Positions 14,984 to 24,665 are shown, numbered from the stretch's first letter. The stretch is DNA of 64,000 bases from Streptomyces sp. ITFR-21 (GCF_031844685.1 NZ_CP134605.1:4089001-4153000), one strand, 5' to 3'. Made by a program: numbers and translations. Notes: a model not told the origin generated them from the letters alone.

Positions 14984-16438
14984 ATGAACAGGCAAGCCGT
15001 AGAACGACCGGCGAGCGCGGCCTGGGCACTGGTCATCACCAGCGTGGCCGGGTTCATGGCCGCGCTGGACAACCTCGTCGTCACCACCGCGCTGCCGTCC
15101 ATCCGCAAGGACCTCGGCGGCGCGCTCTCCGACCTGGAGTGGACGGTCAACGCGTACACGCTGACCTTCGCCGTCCTGCTGATGTTCGGCGCCGCGCTCG
15201 GCGACCGGTTCGGCCGCCGCCGGCTCTTCGTGGCCGGAATCGCGCTCTTCACCGTCGCCTCGGCCGCGGCGGCGCTGGCCCCCGGCATCGACGCGCTGAT
15301 CGCGGCGCGGGCGGTCCAGGGCGTGGGCGCGGCCGTCATGATGCCGCTGACGCTGACGCTGCTCACCGCCGCGGTGCCGGCCGAACGCCGCGGCATGGCG
15401 TACGGAATCTGGGGCGCGGTCAACGGCCTGGCGGTGGCCAGCGGCCCGCTCATCGGCGGCGGGCTGACCGAGCACATCTCCTGGCACTGGATCTTCTGGT
15501 TGAACGTGCCGATCGGCATACTCCTCATCCCGCTGGCCCGGCTGCGGCTGCGCGAGTCCTACGCGCCGGACGCCCGGCTGGACGGGCGCGGCACGGTACT
15601 GGTCAGCCTCGGCCTGTTCGGCGTCGTCTACGCGCTGGTCAGCGCGACCTCGCACGGCTGGACCAGCGGGCGGGTGCTCGGCGGGCTGATCGGCGGCGCG
15701 CTGCTGGTGGCGCTGTTCGTCCGGCACGGGCTGACCGCGGACAAGCCGATGCTGCCGATGCGGATGTTCAGGAACCGCGGGTTCGCGGCCATCAACGCGG
15801 CGAGCCTGCTGATGTTCGTCGGCATGTTCGGCTCGATCTTCCTGCTCAGCCAGTTCCTGCAGAACGTGATCGGCTACGGGCCCACCGAGGCGGGGCTGCG
15901 GATGCTGCCGTGGACCGGAATGCCGATGATCGTGGCGCCCATCGCGGGGTACCTGTCCGACCGGATCGGGGGGCGGTCGGTGGCGGCGACCGGGCTGGCG
16001 CTGCAGGCGGTCGGGCTGGGCTGGTTCGCGCTGATCATCTCGACGGACGTGTCGTACGCGGCGCAGCTGCCGGCGCTGATCATCAGCGGGACGGGGATGG
16101 CGCTGTTCATCGCGCCGGCGACGAATCTGCTGATGTCGTCGGTGCGGGGGGCCGAGCAGGGGATCGCCTCCGGTACGAACAACGCGTTGCGGGAGATCGG
16201 TGGGGCGCTGGGGATCGCGGCGCTCGGGTCGATCTTCGCGGCGCGCGGTGGGTACGGGTCGGGGTCGCTGTTCGTGGACGGGCTGGTGCCGGCGCTGTGG
16301 GTCGGGGCGGGGATTTTGGTGGCGGGGGTGGTGGCGGCGGTGCTGTACCCGCGGGGGCGTGCGGGGGATGGTGGCGGGGCTGGGGCTGGGGCTGGGGCTG
16401 GGGACGAGGCGGCGGTGGGGGTGCGGGTGGGGGCGTGA
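14984..16438 (+). CDS. DHA2-family (EmrB/QacA-like) 14-TM drug:H+ antiporter
   Basis: 484 aa with about 14 hydrophobic segments. Family motifs include ALDNLVVTTALPSI in TM1 (DHA2 motif D1), GDRFGRRRLF in the cytoplasmic loop between TM2 and TM3 (motif A), and the TM5 Gly/Pro motif C region (NGLAVASGPLIGGGL). The C-terminus is a short Gly/Ala-rich tail with GAGAGAG. The protein exports drugs or endogenous metabolites from the membrane using the proton gradient. It is controlled by the upstream TetR protein through the operator at 14948. GAGGGG lies 12-15 bases before the ATG. Confidence 0.93.
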   Translation: MNRQAVERPASAAWALVITSVAGFMAALDNLVVTTALPSIRKDLGGALSDLEWTVNAYTLTFAVLLMFGAALGDRFGRRRLFVAGIALFTVASAAAALAPGIDALIAARAVQGVGAAVMMPLTLTLLTAAVPAERRGMAYGIWGAVNGLAVASGPLIGGGLTEHISWHWIFWLNVPIGILLIPLARLRLRESYAPDARLDGRGTVLVSLGLFGVVYALVSATSHGWTSGRVLGGLIGGALLVALFVRHGLTADKPMLPMRMFRNRGFAAINAASLLMFVGMFGSIFLLSQFLQNVIGYGPTEAGLRMLPWTGMPMIVAPIAGYLSDRIGGRSVAATGLALQAVGLGWFALIISTDVSYAAQLPALIISGTGMALFIAPATNLLMSSVRGAEQGIASGTNNALREIGGALGIAALGSIFAARGGYGSGSLFVDGLVPALWVGAGILVAGVVAAVLYPRGRAGDGGGAGAGAGAGDEAAVGVRVGA

Positions 16439-17087
16439 GGGGTTTTGGTACCGGGAGTCGGGCTGCGGTCGCCGGTGCGGGGGGCTCGGGGCCGATTTCG
16501 CCCGCGGCAACCGACCGCGGCCCTGATGCCTCCGCCCCGCCGGGCGCTCCCGGCTCGCGGTCGGTCACGGGTGGACGGTGGCGTTGTCGCCGGTGACCGC
16601 CGTCCCGATGTGCTGGGCGGCGATCGCACGCCCACCCGACGCCGTCACCGTCACCCGCCCGCTCCACCAGCTGAACGACCTCCCCGTCCACACCCGCCCC
16701 CTGACCACCCGTCACCCACCGACGGGACCAGCGTAGAAACACGTTCGTCCCCGCGAGAGCGGAACGCCGAACCCACCCGCAGCGGTTCCGGCACCAGCCC
16801 ACCGGACCGGAACCCGACACGCAGCCGGAATCCCCAGGCGCGTCCGCCTCTGTGGCGTCGGCGTGCGGTCGGTTGCTCGCCGGCCGGAGACGGCCGGACC
16901 TGCGCGGGCAAGAAGCAGGCGTCGTTGCAAGCGGTGAGCCCTCGCCGGGTTTCCGGCGAGGGCTTCGCTGAGCGCTGTCCTGCGCGCGGGCAGGCACGTC
17001 CTTGAGGAGGTACGGGAACAAGCGGGGGAGGATCCCGGGGCGGCCGGGCAGGGGCGCCCCGGGGCAGGGTGGGCTGATCGGGTGGGG
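16439..17087. other. 650-bp gap without a recognisable gene; contains a strong hairpin
   Basis: Frames here give only Arg/Pro-rich low-complexity peptides with no recognisable domain. The one clear element is a perfect 12-bp stem AGCCCTCGCCGG/CCGGCGAGGGCT with a 4-base loop at 16937-16964, shaped like a terminator. It is far from the stop of the MFS gene, so it may be the terminator of a gene lost from this spot. Confidence 0.5.
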
Positions 17088-17510
17088 TTACGCCGCGATG
17101 GCGTGGCGGGTGTCCGCGCCCTCGATCTGGATCTTGCGGGGCTTGGCCTTCTCGCTGACCGGGATGTGGACGGTCAGGACGCCGTGCTCGTAGGACGCGG
17201 TGATGCGGTCCGTGTCGAGGGTGTCGCCGAGGAAGACCTGCCGGGTGAAGGTGCCCAGGGTGCGCTCGTCGGCGACGAGTTCCGCGCCGTCCGGGGTGTG
17301 GCCGGGCCGCTGGGCCCTGACGGTGAGCACGTTGCGCTCGATGTCCAGGTCGATGGACTCCGGGTCGATGCCCGGGAGGTCGAAGCGGACCACGAAGTCC
17401 CCGCCGTCGCGGAAGGCGGTCAGCGGCATGGCGGCGGGCTTGGCCTGGGTGCCGAGCAGCTGCTGCGCGAGCCGGTCGAAGTCACGGAACGGGTCAGTAC
17501 GCATCAGCAT
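17088..17510 (-). CDS. Small heat-shock protein, Hsp20/alpha-crystallin family
   Basis: 140 aa. The N-terminal [20 protein letters not shown] is typical of actinobacterial Hsp18/Hsp20 chaperones. The alpha-crystallin domain covers ~35-130 ([30 protein letters not shown]... with [13 protein letters not shown] near the end, the conserved A-x-x-x-n-G-v-L motif). It forms oligomers that hold unfolded proteins under heat stress. A good sigma-70-type promoter lies ~80 bases upstream with an inverted repeat and an HspR-like half-site (separate entry). A second ATG two codons downstream is possible. Confidence 0.93.
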   Translation of the reverse strand: MLMRTDPFRDFDRLAQQLLGTQAKPAAMPLTAFRDGGDFVVRFDLPGIDPESIDLDIERNVLTVRAQRPGHTPDGAELVADERTLGTFTRQVFLGDTLDTDRITASYEHGVLTVHIPVSEKAKPRKIQIEGADTRHAIAA

Positions 17511-17598
17511 GGTCTGTCAGCTCCTCACGTGCTGAGAAACGGTTCGGTCGGTGTCCTGGGCGCTTCCCGCGGGTGGGTCGCGGCTTTCGGACATCACC

Positions 17599-17641
17599 TT
17601 TATACCCCCGGACGAGGAAAGTTGACAACTACCGACTCAAG
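17599..17641 (-). promoter_or_regulatory. Heat-shock promoter with HAIR-like operator
   Basis: On the minus strand TTGTCA (17623-17628) and TATAAA (17599-17604) are 18 bases apart. Read on the plus strand, GTTGACA-N7-ACTCAAG (17621-17641) matches the HspR/HAIR pattern CTTGAGT-N7-ACTCAAG perfectly in one arm and 4 of 7 in the other. A perfect 11-bp palindrome AGTTGACAACT (17620-17630) also covers the -35 box. Either could be the repressor site. Confidence 0.6.
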
Positions 17642-17665
17642 AAGATGGATGCTTGTGTCCGCCTG

Positions 17666-18721
17666 TCAGAGGTGGGTGCCGACGAGGACGGGCTCGTTGG
17701 TGAGGGGGATTCCGAAGGTCTTCCGGACGCCGTCGCGGACCTCGCGGGCGAGGGTGAGGAGGTCTTCCGTGGTGGCGGTGCCGCGGTTGGTGAGGGCGAG
17801 GGTGTGTTTGGTGGAGATGCGGGCCGGGCCGGTGCCGTAGCCCTTGGGGAAGCCGGCGCGGTCGATCAGCCAGGCGGCGGACGTCTTCGTACGGCCGTCC
17901 TCCGCGGGGTAGGCGGGGGGTTCGGTGCCGGCGCCCAGGTGGGCGTGGACGCGGAGCAGGAAGGCGTCCCATGCGGCGGGGGTCAGGACCGGGTTGGTGA
18001 AGAAGGAGCCGGCCGACCAGGTGTCGTGGTCGGCGGGGTCCAGGACCATGCCCTTGCCGCGGCGCAGGGCCAGGACGGCCTGTGCGGCCTCGGCCAGCGG
18101 CACCCGGTCACCGGGTTCGACGCCGAGCGCGCGGGCGGTCTCGGCGTACTTCAGCGGCCCGGACAGGCCCCCGGCGTCCTCCAGCTCGAACCGGACCCGC
18201 AGGACGACGAACCGCTCCGGTTCCGTCTTGAACCGGCTGTGCCGGTAGGAGAACCGGCACTCGGCGTTGCCGAGGGTGACGGTCCCGCCCGCCACCCGGT
18301 CGTACGCGACCACCTCGGTGATCGTGCTCGACACCTCTTGGCCGTACGCGCCCACGTTCTGGATCGGCGTCGCCCCCGCCGACCCCGGGACGCCGGCCAG
18401 GCACTCCACCCCGGCCAGGCCGGCCGCCACCGTGGCCGTCACCGCGCCCGCCCACTCCTCCCCGGCGGCGACCTCCACCCGGGTGCCCGCCACGGTGATC
18501 CCCCGCGTGGCGACCTGCACGGCGGTGCCGCGGAACCCGCCGTCGGCGATCACCACGTTGCTGCCGCCCCCCAGCACCAGCACCGGCTCGCCCCGCCGGT
18601 CCGCCGCCGCCACCGCCTCGACCAGCTCCCCGTCCGTCCGCGCGACGACCAGCCGGTCAGCGGGCCCCCCCAGCCGAAAGGTGGTCAAATCCGCGAGCGA
18701 GGCATTCTCCTGTACGTCCAC
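17666..18721 (-). CDS. murB: UDP-N-acetylmuramate dehydrogenase (UDP-N-acetylenolpyruvoylglucosamine reductase)
   Basis: 351 aa from a GTG. It reduces UDP-GlcNAc-enolpyruvate to UDP-MurNAc with NADPH and FAD, the second committed step of peptidoglycan synthesis. The FAD-binding half has TTFRLGGPAD, LVLGGGSNVVIAD and the GVPGSAGATPIQNVGAYG signature; the substrate half has the type I insertion with SYRHSRFK (catalytic Arg) and the proton-donor Ser in SAGSFFTNP. The size fits type I MurB. The gene is alone on the minus strand with the small heat-shock gene downstream and repeat copy C just upstream. Confidence 0.97.
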   Translation of the reverse strand: MDVQENASLADLTTFRLGGPADRLVVARTDGELVEAVAAADRRGEPVLVLGGGSNVVIADGGFRGTAVQVATRGITVAGTRVEVAAGEEWAGAVTATVAAGLAGVECLAGVPGSAGATPIQNVGAYGQEVSSTITEVVAYDRVAGGTVTLGNAECRFSYRHSRFKTEPERFVVLRVRFELEDAGGLSGPLKYAETARALGVEPGDRVPLAEAAQAVLALRRGKGMVLDPADHDTWSAGSFFTNPVLTPAAWDAFLLRVHAHLGAGTEPPAYPAEDGRTKTSAAWLIDRAGFPKGYGTGPARISTKHTLALTNRGTATTEDLLTLAREVRDGVRKTFGIPLTNEPVLVGTHL

Positions 18722-18812
18722 CCGCTCACCCTAAGTGCAGGGTTGCACGGCGCCCCCACTCTGCCGGGCACCCCCGCGCCGTACCGCACCTGCCCCTCGG
18801 TGCCGTTGCGCC

Positions 18813-18992
18813 CGACGGCCCGCCCCCGCGTCCACCGACCCGTTCGACGTTCGGCCGTGTAGCCGGTGAGCCGAAGGGCGCGCCGGTGTCGAAAGGGAGA
18901 GCGCGCGCAGTGAGCGAGGTACGAGCGAGTGAGCACGGTCGACCGTCGGCACCGGACCGAAGCGCCCGGAGGCGAAGCGGCGGCAAAAAGAG
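18813..18992 (+). repeat. Dispersed repeat copy C
   Basis: Nearly identical with copy B at 9788-9968, same strand, about 9 kb away: a 90-base core has one mismatch. The stem-forming ends are kept, with CCGGTGTCGA facing TCGGCACCGG (one A-to-G change that still allows a wobble pair). The following ~200 bases up to the add stop are C-rich with GGGCACCC-type units like those beside copies A and B. Confidence 0.8.
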
Positions 18993-19204
18993 GGATTGGG
19001 CGGTGCCACAACGCCGTACGGCGCCCACCCGTGGGCACCCCTCCATGGGCGCCCACCCCACCGCACCCCACCCCACGGCGCCGATCCCCCCGGCAAAACC
19101 CCCCCTGCCACCCCCGCGCCACCCCCCCCGTGCCCCGCCCCCACCGCCCCGCCGAGCCCGACGGCCCCCACCGCCCCGCCGAGCCCGAAGCCCCCGGTCG
19201 CCCT

Positions 19205-20371
19205 CTAACCCTCCGCCCACGCGTCGATGTCGGCCAGGAGGCGGGTGCGGGTCTCCTCGGGGGCGCGGGAGGCGTAGACCGAGTGGCGGGCGAGTTCGGC
19301 GAGTTCGGGGTCGGTGAAGGCGTGGACGTCGCGGGCGATCTCGTACTGGGCGGCCAGCCGGGAGCCGAACAGGAGGGGGTCGTCGGCGCCCAGGGCCAGC
19401 CGGACGCCCGCGTCGAAGAGGGTCCGCAGCGGGACGTCCTCGGGCTTGTCGTAGACGCCGAGGGCGACATTGGAGGCCGGGCAGACCTCGCAGGTGACGC
19501 CCGATTCGGCGAGCCGTTTGAGCAGGTGCGGGTCTTCGGCGGCGCGGACGCCGTGGCCGATGCGTTCGGCGTGCAGGTCGTCCAGGCAGTCGCGGACGCT
19601 GGCCGGGCCGGACAGCTCGCCGCCGTGCGGGGCCGCCAGCAGGCCGCCCTCCCGGGCGATGGCGAAGGCGCGGTCGAAGTCGCGGGCCAGGCCGCGCCGC
19701 TCGTCGTTGGACAGCCCGAAGCCGACCACCCCCCGGTCGGCGTACCGGACCGCGAGCCGGGCCAGCGTACGGGCGTCCAGGGGGTGCTTCATCCGGTTCG
19801 CGGCCACCACCACGGCCATCCCCACCCCGGTCTCCCGGGAGGCGCTGCGCACCGCGTCCAGGATGATCTCCAGGGTCGGGATCAGGCCGCCGAGCCGGGG
19901 GGCGTACGAGGTCGGGTCGACCTGGATCTCCAGCCAGCCGGAGCCGTCCGCCGCGTCCTCCTCCGCGGCCTCGCGGACCAGCCGCTGGATGTCCTCCGGG
20001 GTGCGCAGGCAGGAGCGGGCGATGTCGTAGAGCCGCTGGAAGCGGAACCAGCCGCGCTCGTCGGTGGCCCGCAGCTGCGGCGGCTCGCCGGAGGTCAGCG
20101 CCTCGGGCAGGTGCACTCCGTGCTTGTCGGCCAGCTCCAGCAGGGTGCCGGGGCGCATGGAGCCGGTGAAGTGCAGATGCAGATGTGCCTTGGGCAGGCT
20201 GCGGATCTCCCGCGGAGCGGGCGGCCGGCCGCCGGGCGCCGCCGGAGCCCGGTCGCGGACCGCCGCGTACCCGCCCGGGGCCGCCGGGGCCTCCGCGTAC
20301 CCTTCCGGGGCGGCCGGGCCCCGGTCCTCGGCCGCCTGGGCCCCGCCTGTCGTACGTACCTCACGTGCCAT
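19205..20371 (-). CDS. add: Adenosine deaminase family protein
   Basis: 388 aa. It carries the zinc and substrate residues of the adenosine/AMP deaminase fold: LPKAHLHLHFTG (His65 and His67), APHGGE (third His with catalytic Glu nearby), ERIGHGVR, and the final metal Asp in GADDPLLFG. The enzyme hydrolyses adenosine (or adenine) to inosine (or hypoxanthine) plus ammonia in purine salvage. The first ~50 residues are an Ala/Pro/Gly-rich extension with APAAPGG repeats; the real start may be further in. The position between murB and aspC is the standard streptomycete order. Confidence 0.92.
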   Translation of the reverse strand: MAREVRTTGGAQAAEDRGPAAPEGYAEAPAAPGGYAAVRDRAPAAPGGRPPAPREIRSLPKAHLHLHFTGSMRPGTLLELADKHGVHLPEALTSGEPPQLRATDERGWFRFQRLYDIARSCLRTPEDIQRLVREAAEEDAADGSGWLEIQVDPTSYAPRLGGLIPTLEIILDAVRSASRETGVGMAVVVAANRMKHPLDARTLARLAVRYADRGVVGFGLSNDERRGLARDFDRAFAIAREGGLLAAPHGGELSGPASVRDCLDDLHAERIGHGVRAAEDPHLLKRLAESGVTCEVCPASNVALGVYDKPEDVPLRTLFDAGVRLALGADDPLLFGSRLAAQYEIARDVHAFTDPELAELARHSVYASRAPEETRTRLLADIDAWAEG

Positions 20372-20501
20372 TCCAGGATCCTGCTATACCTCGGCCCCCG
20401 CCCGGTACCACTTTCTCCGAACGGGGGCTTGCCCGAATACACGGACGGCACGCGGCGGCGGCCGGAACCGGCCGGTAGCCGACCGGAAACCGCAAAGGCG
20501 G

Positions 20502-20540
20502 CCGGTCCGGCAACCCGGTCCGGCAACCCGGTCCGGCAAC
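20502..20540. repeat. 13-bp tandem repeat, three units
   Basis: CCGGTCCGGCAAC is repeated exactly three times just beyond the aspC stop codon, and each unit contains the short palindrome CCGG twice. Possible fold-back terminator or simple expansion. Confidence 0.8.
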
Positions 20541-20554
20541 CCGGCCCGGTGTGG

Positions 20555-21805
20555 TCAGTCGGCGGCCTCGCCGAGCAGCTTCTGGAGCCGCGAGACGCCC
20601 TCCACCAGGTCGTCGTCACCCAGCGCGTAGCTCAGCCGCAGGTAGCCCGGGGTGCCGAAGGCCTCACCGGGGACGACCGCGACCTCGGCCTCGTCCAGGA
20701 TCAGCGCGGCCAGGTCCACCGAGGTCCGCGGGCGCTTGCCGCGGATCTCCTTGCCGAGCAGTGCCTTGACCGACGGGTACACGTAGAACGCGCCCTCGGG
20801 GACCGGGCAGACCACGCCCTCGATCTCGTTGAGCATCCGGACGACGGTCTGCCGGCGCCGGTCGAAGGCGACGCGCATCTCCGCGACCGCGTCCAGGTCG
20901 CCGGAGACGGCGGCCAGCGCGGCGACCTGCGCCACGTTGGAGACGTTGGAGGTGGCGTGCGACTGGAGGTTGGTGGCGGCCTTCACCACGTCCTTCGGAC
21001 CGATGATCCACCCGACCCGCCAGCCGGTCATGGCGTACGTCTTCGCCACGCCGTTGACCACGATGCACTTGTCCCGCAGCTCGGGGAAGACCGCCGGCAG
21101 CGAGGTGAAGGCCGCGTCGCCGTACACCAGGTGCTCGTAGATCTCGTCGGTGAGCACCCACAGGCCGTGCTCGACCGCCCAGCGGCCGATCGCCTCGGTG
21201 TCGGCCTCGCTGTAGACGGCGCCGGTCGGGTTGGACGGCGAGACGAAGAGCAGCACCTTGGTGCGCTCGGTGCGGGCCGCCTCCAGCTGCTCGACCGAGG
21301 CCCGGTAGCCGGTCGTCTCGTCGGTCACCACCTCGACCGGGACGCCGCCGGCCAGCCGGATCGACTCGGGGTACGTGGTCCAGTACGGGGCCGGGACGAT
21401 CACCTCGTCGCCCGGGTCGAGGATCGCCGCGAACGCCTCGTAGATCGCCTGCTTGCCGCCGTTGGTCACCAGTACCTGGGACGCGTCCACCTCGTAGCCG
21501 GAGTCGCGGAGCGTCTTGGCGGCGATGGCCGCCTTCAGCTCCGGCAGGCCGCCGGCCGGGGTGTAGCGGTGGTACTTCGGGACGCGGCAGGCCTCGGCGG
21601 CGGCTTCGACGATGTAGTCGGGGGTCGGGAAGTCGGGCTCGCCGGCGCCGAAGCCGATCACCGGGCGCCCGGCGGCCTTGAGGGCCTTCGCCTTGGCGTC
21701 CACGGCCAGCGTGGCGGACTCGGAGATGGCCCCGACCCGGGCCGAAACCCGTCGGTCGGTGGTGGCGGGCCGGGCAGGCGGTACAGGGGGAGTAGCAGCG
21801 CTCAT
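20555..21805 (-). CDS. aspC: Aspartate aminotransferase, class I PLP enzyme
   Basis: 416 aa. It transfers the amino group between aspartate and 2-oxoglutarate. Fold-type I features: [14 protein letters not shown] at the N-terminus, [14 protein letters not shown], the cofactor ring-stacking region, SNPTG (Asn192), and the PLP Schiff-base Lys255 in [16 protein letters not shown], with the phosphate-binding Arg just after it. Start: the ATG at 21805 is chosen; another in-frame ATG is three codons upstream. Neither has a strong ribosome-binding site. It lies just before tRNA-Trp-secE-nusG on the other strand, as in other streptomycetes. Confidence 0.94.
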   Translation of the reverse strand: MSAATPPVPPARPATTDRRVSARVGAISESATLAVDAKAKALKAAGRPVIGFGAGEPDFPTPDYIVEAAAEACRVPKYHRYTPAGGLPELKAAIAAKTLRDSGYEVDASQVLVTNGGKQAIYEAFAAILDPGDEVIVPAPYWTTYPESIRLAGGVPVEVVTDETTGYRASVEQLEAARTERTKVLLFVSPSNPTGAVYSEADTEAIGRWAVEHGLWVLTDEIYEHLVYGDAAFTSLPAVFPELRDKCIVVNGVAKTYAMTGWRVGWIIGPKDVVKAATNLQSHATSNVSNVAQVAALAAVSGDLDAVAEMRVAFDRRRQTVVRMLNEIEGVVCPVPEGAFYVYPSVKALLGKEIRGKRPRTSVDLAALILDEAEVAVVPGEAFGTPGYLRLSYALGDDDLVEGVSRLQKLLGEAAD

Positions 21806-22002
21806 GACGAGCATGGTCCCAGACCCGATGCGGGCGCGGCACCCGTGTTTGCGGGGTATTACGGCCGGATGAACGGCCGGATCGGTGCGGGTCGCGAAAC
21901 CGGTGGCCGCAAGGCGTTCGACGGGGAGCGCCGGACCACGTACACTCATCCGTCGGTGGCCCTCCCGGCAGCAGGACTGAGGTACGTTGGGGGAGTCAGC
22001 AT

Positions 22003-22075
22003 AGGGTCGTAGCTCAATTGGTAGAGCACTGGTCTCCAAAACCAGCGGTTGCGGGTTCAAGTCCCTCCGGCCCTG
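22003..22075 (+). tRNA. tRNA-Trp (CCA)
   Basis: A 73-base cloverleaf with acceptor AGGGTCG/CGGCCCT, D-arm GCTC/GAGC, anticodon stem CTGGT/ACCAG with loop CTCCAAA (anticodon CCA), and T-arm GCGGG-TTCAAGT-CCCTC. It directly precedes secE, a widespread actinobacterial arrangement. A TACACT -10 box lies ~55 bases upstream. Confidence 0.97.
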
Positions 22076-22169
22076 CTCCACACGTTCCAGCAGGGGCGTG
22101 GGCTGTAAGCACTCGCCGTACCGCGCGACGGGCGCGGCATGGCACACGACCGGAGTCAGGTGAGGACGA

Positions 22170-22463
22170 GTGACCGAGATCACGGACTCCATCGATGTTC
22201 CTGAGCCTGGTACGACTCAGGACGACCAGGAGACCGAGAAGAAGCCCCGCCGCGGTGGCAAGCGCGGAAAGAAGGGCCCGCTCGGGCGCCTTGCTCTGTT
22301 CTACCGCCAGATCATCGCGGAGCTGCGCAAGGTCGTCTGGCCGAATCGTAACGACCTGGTGACGTACACCACGGTGGTGATTGTCTTCGTCGTGGTCATC
22401 ATCGCGTTCGTGAGCGTGGTTGACTGGGGTTTCTCGAAGCTCGTCTCGTACGTCTTCGGCTGA
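22170..22463 (+). CDS. secE: Preprotein translocase subunit SecE
   Basis: 97 aa from a GTG preceded by AGGTGAGGACGA. A charged N-terminal ~45 residues ([14 protein letters not shown]) lead to the conserved amphipathic segment [20 protein letters not shown] and one transmembrane helix ([22 protein letters not shown]). SecE clamps SecY in the translocon. nusG follows 77 bases downstream. Confidence 0.97.
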   Translation: MTEITDSIDVPEPGTTQDDQETEKKPRRGGKRGKKGPLGRLALFYRQIIAELRKVVWPNRNDLVTYTTVVIVFVVVIIAFVSVVDWGFSKLVSYVFG

Positions 22464-22540
22464 TCCCCGCGGCGGGCGCGATCACCATGTCGCGCGCCCG
22501 TCGCATGTCCCACCCTTGAGAGTCAGGAAGAGCAGCCACC

Positions 22541-23398
22541 GTGTCTGACCCGAACGTGTACGACGCCGCCGCCGATGACGAGTCTGCCGAGGGCGACGAC
22601 ACCGCGCTCGACATCGTCGAGGGGGCCGACGCCGACATCGACCAGGCAGAGGCTGCCGATCTTGCCGCGGGCAAGGCCGCCGAGGAAGAGGCGGTCCAGG
22701 ACGCCGCGGACGCTCCCGAGGCCGCTGAGGACGACGAGGAACCCGACTCCTCGGTTCCGGACGAGGCCGCGGCGGCCCCCGGGCCGGTCGACGCGGTGGC
22801 CGCCTTCCGCGAGGAGCTGCGGACGCTGCCCGGCGAGTGGTATGTCATCCACACGTACGCGGGTTACGAGAACCGGGTGAAGTCCAACCTGGAGCAGCGT
22901 GCCGTCTCGCTCAACGTCGAGGAGTACATCTACCAGGCCGAGGTGCCCCAGGAAGAGGTCGTCCAGATCAAGAACGGCGACCGCAAGACGATCCGGCAGA
23001 ACAAACTCCCCGGTTACGTCCTGGTGCGCATGGATCTGACGAACGAGTCGTGGGGCGTCGTCCGCAACACCCCCGGTGTCACCGGCTTCGTCGGCAACGC
23101 CTACGACCCGTATCCGCTGACCCTCGACGAGATCGTCAAGATGCTCGCCCCCGAGGTGGAAGCCGCCGCCGAGGCCGCCGCGATCGCCGACGGCACGGCC
23201 CAGCCCCGCAAGGTCCAGGTCCAGGTCCTCGACTTCGAGGTCGGCGACTCGGTCACCGTCACCGACGGCCCCTTCGCGACCCTCCAGGCCACGATCAACG
23301 AGATCAACCCGGACTCCAAGAAGGTCAAGGGCCTCGTCGAGATCTTCGGCCGGGAGACCCCGGTCGAGCTCAGCTTCGACCAGATCCAGAAGAACTAG
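22541..23398 (+). CDS. nusG: Transcription termination/antitermination protein NusG
   Basis: 285 aa from a GTG. Residues 1-~95 form the long acidic Asp/Glu/Ala-rich extension usual in streptomycete NusG. The NGN domain follows ([54 protein letters not shown]) and binds RNA polymerase. The C-terminal KOW domain ([22 protein letters not shown]) contacts Rho or S10. The operon normally continues straight into rplK; here a 22-bp terminator follows and rplK is 25 kb away. Confidence 0.98.
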   Translation: MSDPNVYDAAADDESAEGDDTALDIVEGADADIDQAEAADLAAGKAAEEEAVQDAADAPEAAEDDEEPDSSVPDEAAAAPGPVDAVAAFREELRTLPGEWYVIHTYAGYENRVKSNLEQRAVSLNVEEYIYQAEVPQEEVVQIKNGDRKTIRQNKLPGYVLVRMDLTNESWGVVRNTPGVTGFVGNAYDPYPLTLDEIVKMLAPEVEAAAEAAAIADGTAQPRKVQVQVLDFEVGDSVTVTDGPFATLQATINEINPDSKKVKGLVEIFGRETPVELSFDQIQKN

Positions 23399-23411
23399 GC
23401 TCCTCCCGCTT

Positions 23412-23459
23412 CGAAAGGGCCCCCGGTCGGCGCGTCTGCGCCGACCGGGGGCCCTTTCG
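23412..23459. terminator. Strong terminator after nusG
   Basis: A perfect 22-bp stem begins CGAAAGGGCCCCCGG, with a 4-base loop GTCT, starting 13 bases beyond the nusG stop. It ends the secE-nusG transcript before the accessory block. Confidence 0.93.
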
Positions 23460-23675
23460 GCTGCGCGGGGGCGTCGGCGCCGCAGGCCGCTCCTCCGGTG
23501 CTGCCCGCCCGGCGGGTCCGGCGGCGCATGGCCGGCCCCCTGCTCGTCGACGGACTGCGCCACGGGCAGCCGCTGAACACCGCCGCAGCCCCCGGCGCGC
23601 GGGTGGACGCGGGCGGGGGCTGCGGCGGGTGCGGGGGCGCGCGAGGCGTGAGGGACGCGCGCGGCGCCGTAAGGG

Positions 23676-24467
23676 TCAGTCGTCGGCGTTGAGGACCGGG
23701 AGGTAGCCGGCGGAGTGGCCGACGGCGGTGGGGTGGTAGGACTCCCAGATGGGGAGGGCCAGGTCGTGGAGGTAGTTGTCGCCGGAGCAGAGCTCGTGGC
23801 CGCGGAAGGTGCTGCGGACGTCGCCGAAGACGAAGCCGTGGGCGGCGGCGCGGGTGGCCGTGGTGGTGTCGATCAGGTCGGCGGCCTCGTCGATCTTCTG
23901 GTGCTTGGTGGCGCTGAGGCCGATGCAGAAGACGTTGAGCGTGTAGATGTCCGGGTATCCCAGGACGACGACGCGGGCCGAGGGGGCCTTGGCGTGGATT
24001 GCGTTGTAGACCGCGTCGAGCCGGCCGGGCAGGGTGTTGCGGACGTAGCTCTCGGCCGTGTTGACCCGGTTGACGCAGGTGCTGTCGGAGCCGGTGACGC
24101 AGGTGGTGATCACGTCGGAGAAGCCCGCGTCGTTGCCGCCGATGGTGACGGTGACCAGCGTGGTGGCTGAGCTCAGGCCGCCGAGCTGACTGTTGATCAC
24201 ATCGGTCGTCACCGCCCCGGAGCAGGCGGCGAACGTGAACGACGACGGCGCGTGGGCGGCGGCCCACAGTGCGGGGTACGCGCTGTTGCTGCGGTGGCAG
24301 TCGCCACTCGAACTGATGTAGTTCCCGGCCCCGTTGCCGGCCGAGTACGAGTCCCCGAGGGCGACGTACGAGGGTCCGGCCGCCTGGGCCGGACCGGTGC
24401 CCACGATGGCGAGGGCGAGAGCGGCTACCAGCGCGCCGAGCGCTGACAGTGACCTGGTGAGTCTCAC
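23676..24467 (-). CDS. Secreted SGNH/GDSL-type lipase/esterase
   Basis: 263 aa. A signal peptide covers residues 1-29/30 (LTRSLSAL, hydrophobic core, AQA-A). The SGNH blocks are GDSYSAG with nucleophile Ser40, ACSGA (block II Gly), TIGGNDAGF (block III Asn) and SYHPTAVGH with catalytic His245. Six cysteines suggest three disulfides, as in the Streptomyces exported lipases of the SCO1725 / S. rimosus type. The residue three before the His is Glu rather than Asp. It is monocistronic with a palindrome in its upstream region. Confidence 0.93.
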   Translation of the reverse strand: MRLTRSLSALGALVAALALAIVGTGPAQAAGPSYVALGDSYSAGNGAGNYISSSGDCHRSNSAYPALWAAAHAPSSFTFAACSGAVTTDVINSQLGGLSSATTLVTVTIGGNDAGFSDVITTCVTGSDSTCVNRVNTAESYVRNTLPGRLDAVYNAIHAKAPSARVVVLGYPDIYTLNVFCIGLSATKHQKIDEAADLIDTTTATRAAAHGFVFGDVRSTFRGHELCSGDNYLHDLALPIWESYHPTAVGHSAGYLPVLNADD

Positions 24468-24513
24468 GGAACCTCCTGGTCGGGCAGGATCGCTGCCTGG
24501 GAAAGGTGACCAG

Positions 24514-24531
24514 GTGATTACGTAACATCAC
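24514..24531. promoter_or_regulatory. Candidate operator upstream of the esterase
   Basis: GTGAT-TACGTAAC-ATCAC is an 18-bp inverted repeat in a locally AT-rich stretch 47 bases before the esterase start. No regulator gene is adjacent on this side. Confidence 0.45.
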
Positions 24532-24665
24532 TTGATTGACGATGTCCATGCCAAGGGCAACGCGTGTAGATTTTCTTTGCGCTTCCGTTAGGTCACGGAC
24601 GGTGGCCAAGAGGCCGCTGCCCTGGGCCGCTCACCGCCGGTGGCGTGCCCGCGGGCCGGGTGTCC

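Noticed and set aside
16445..17005. Possible small genes in the MFS-hsp20 gap
   Set aside because: All frames are Arg/Pro-rich with no recognisable domain or ribosome-binding site; only the hairpin is supported.
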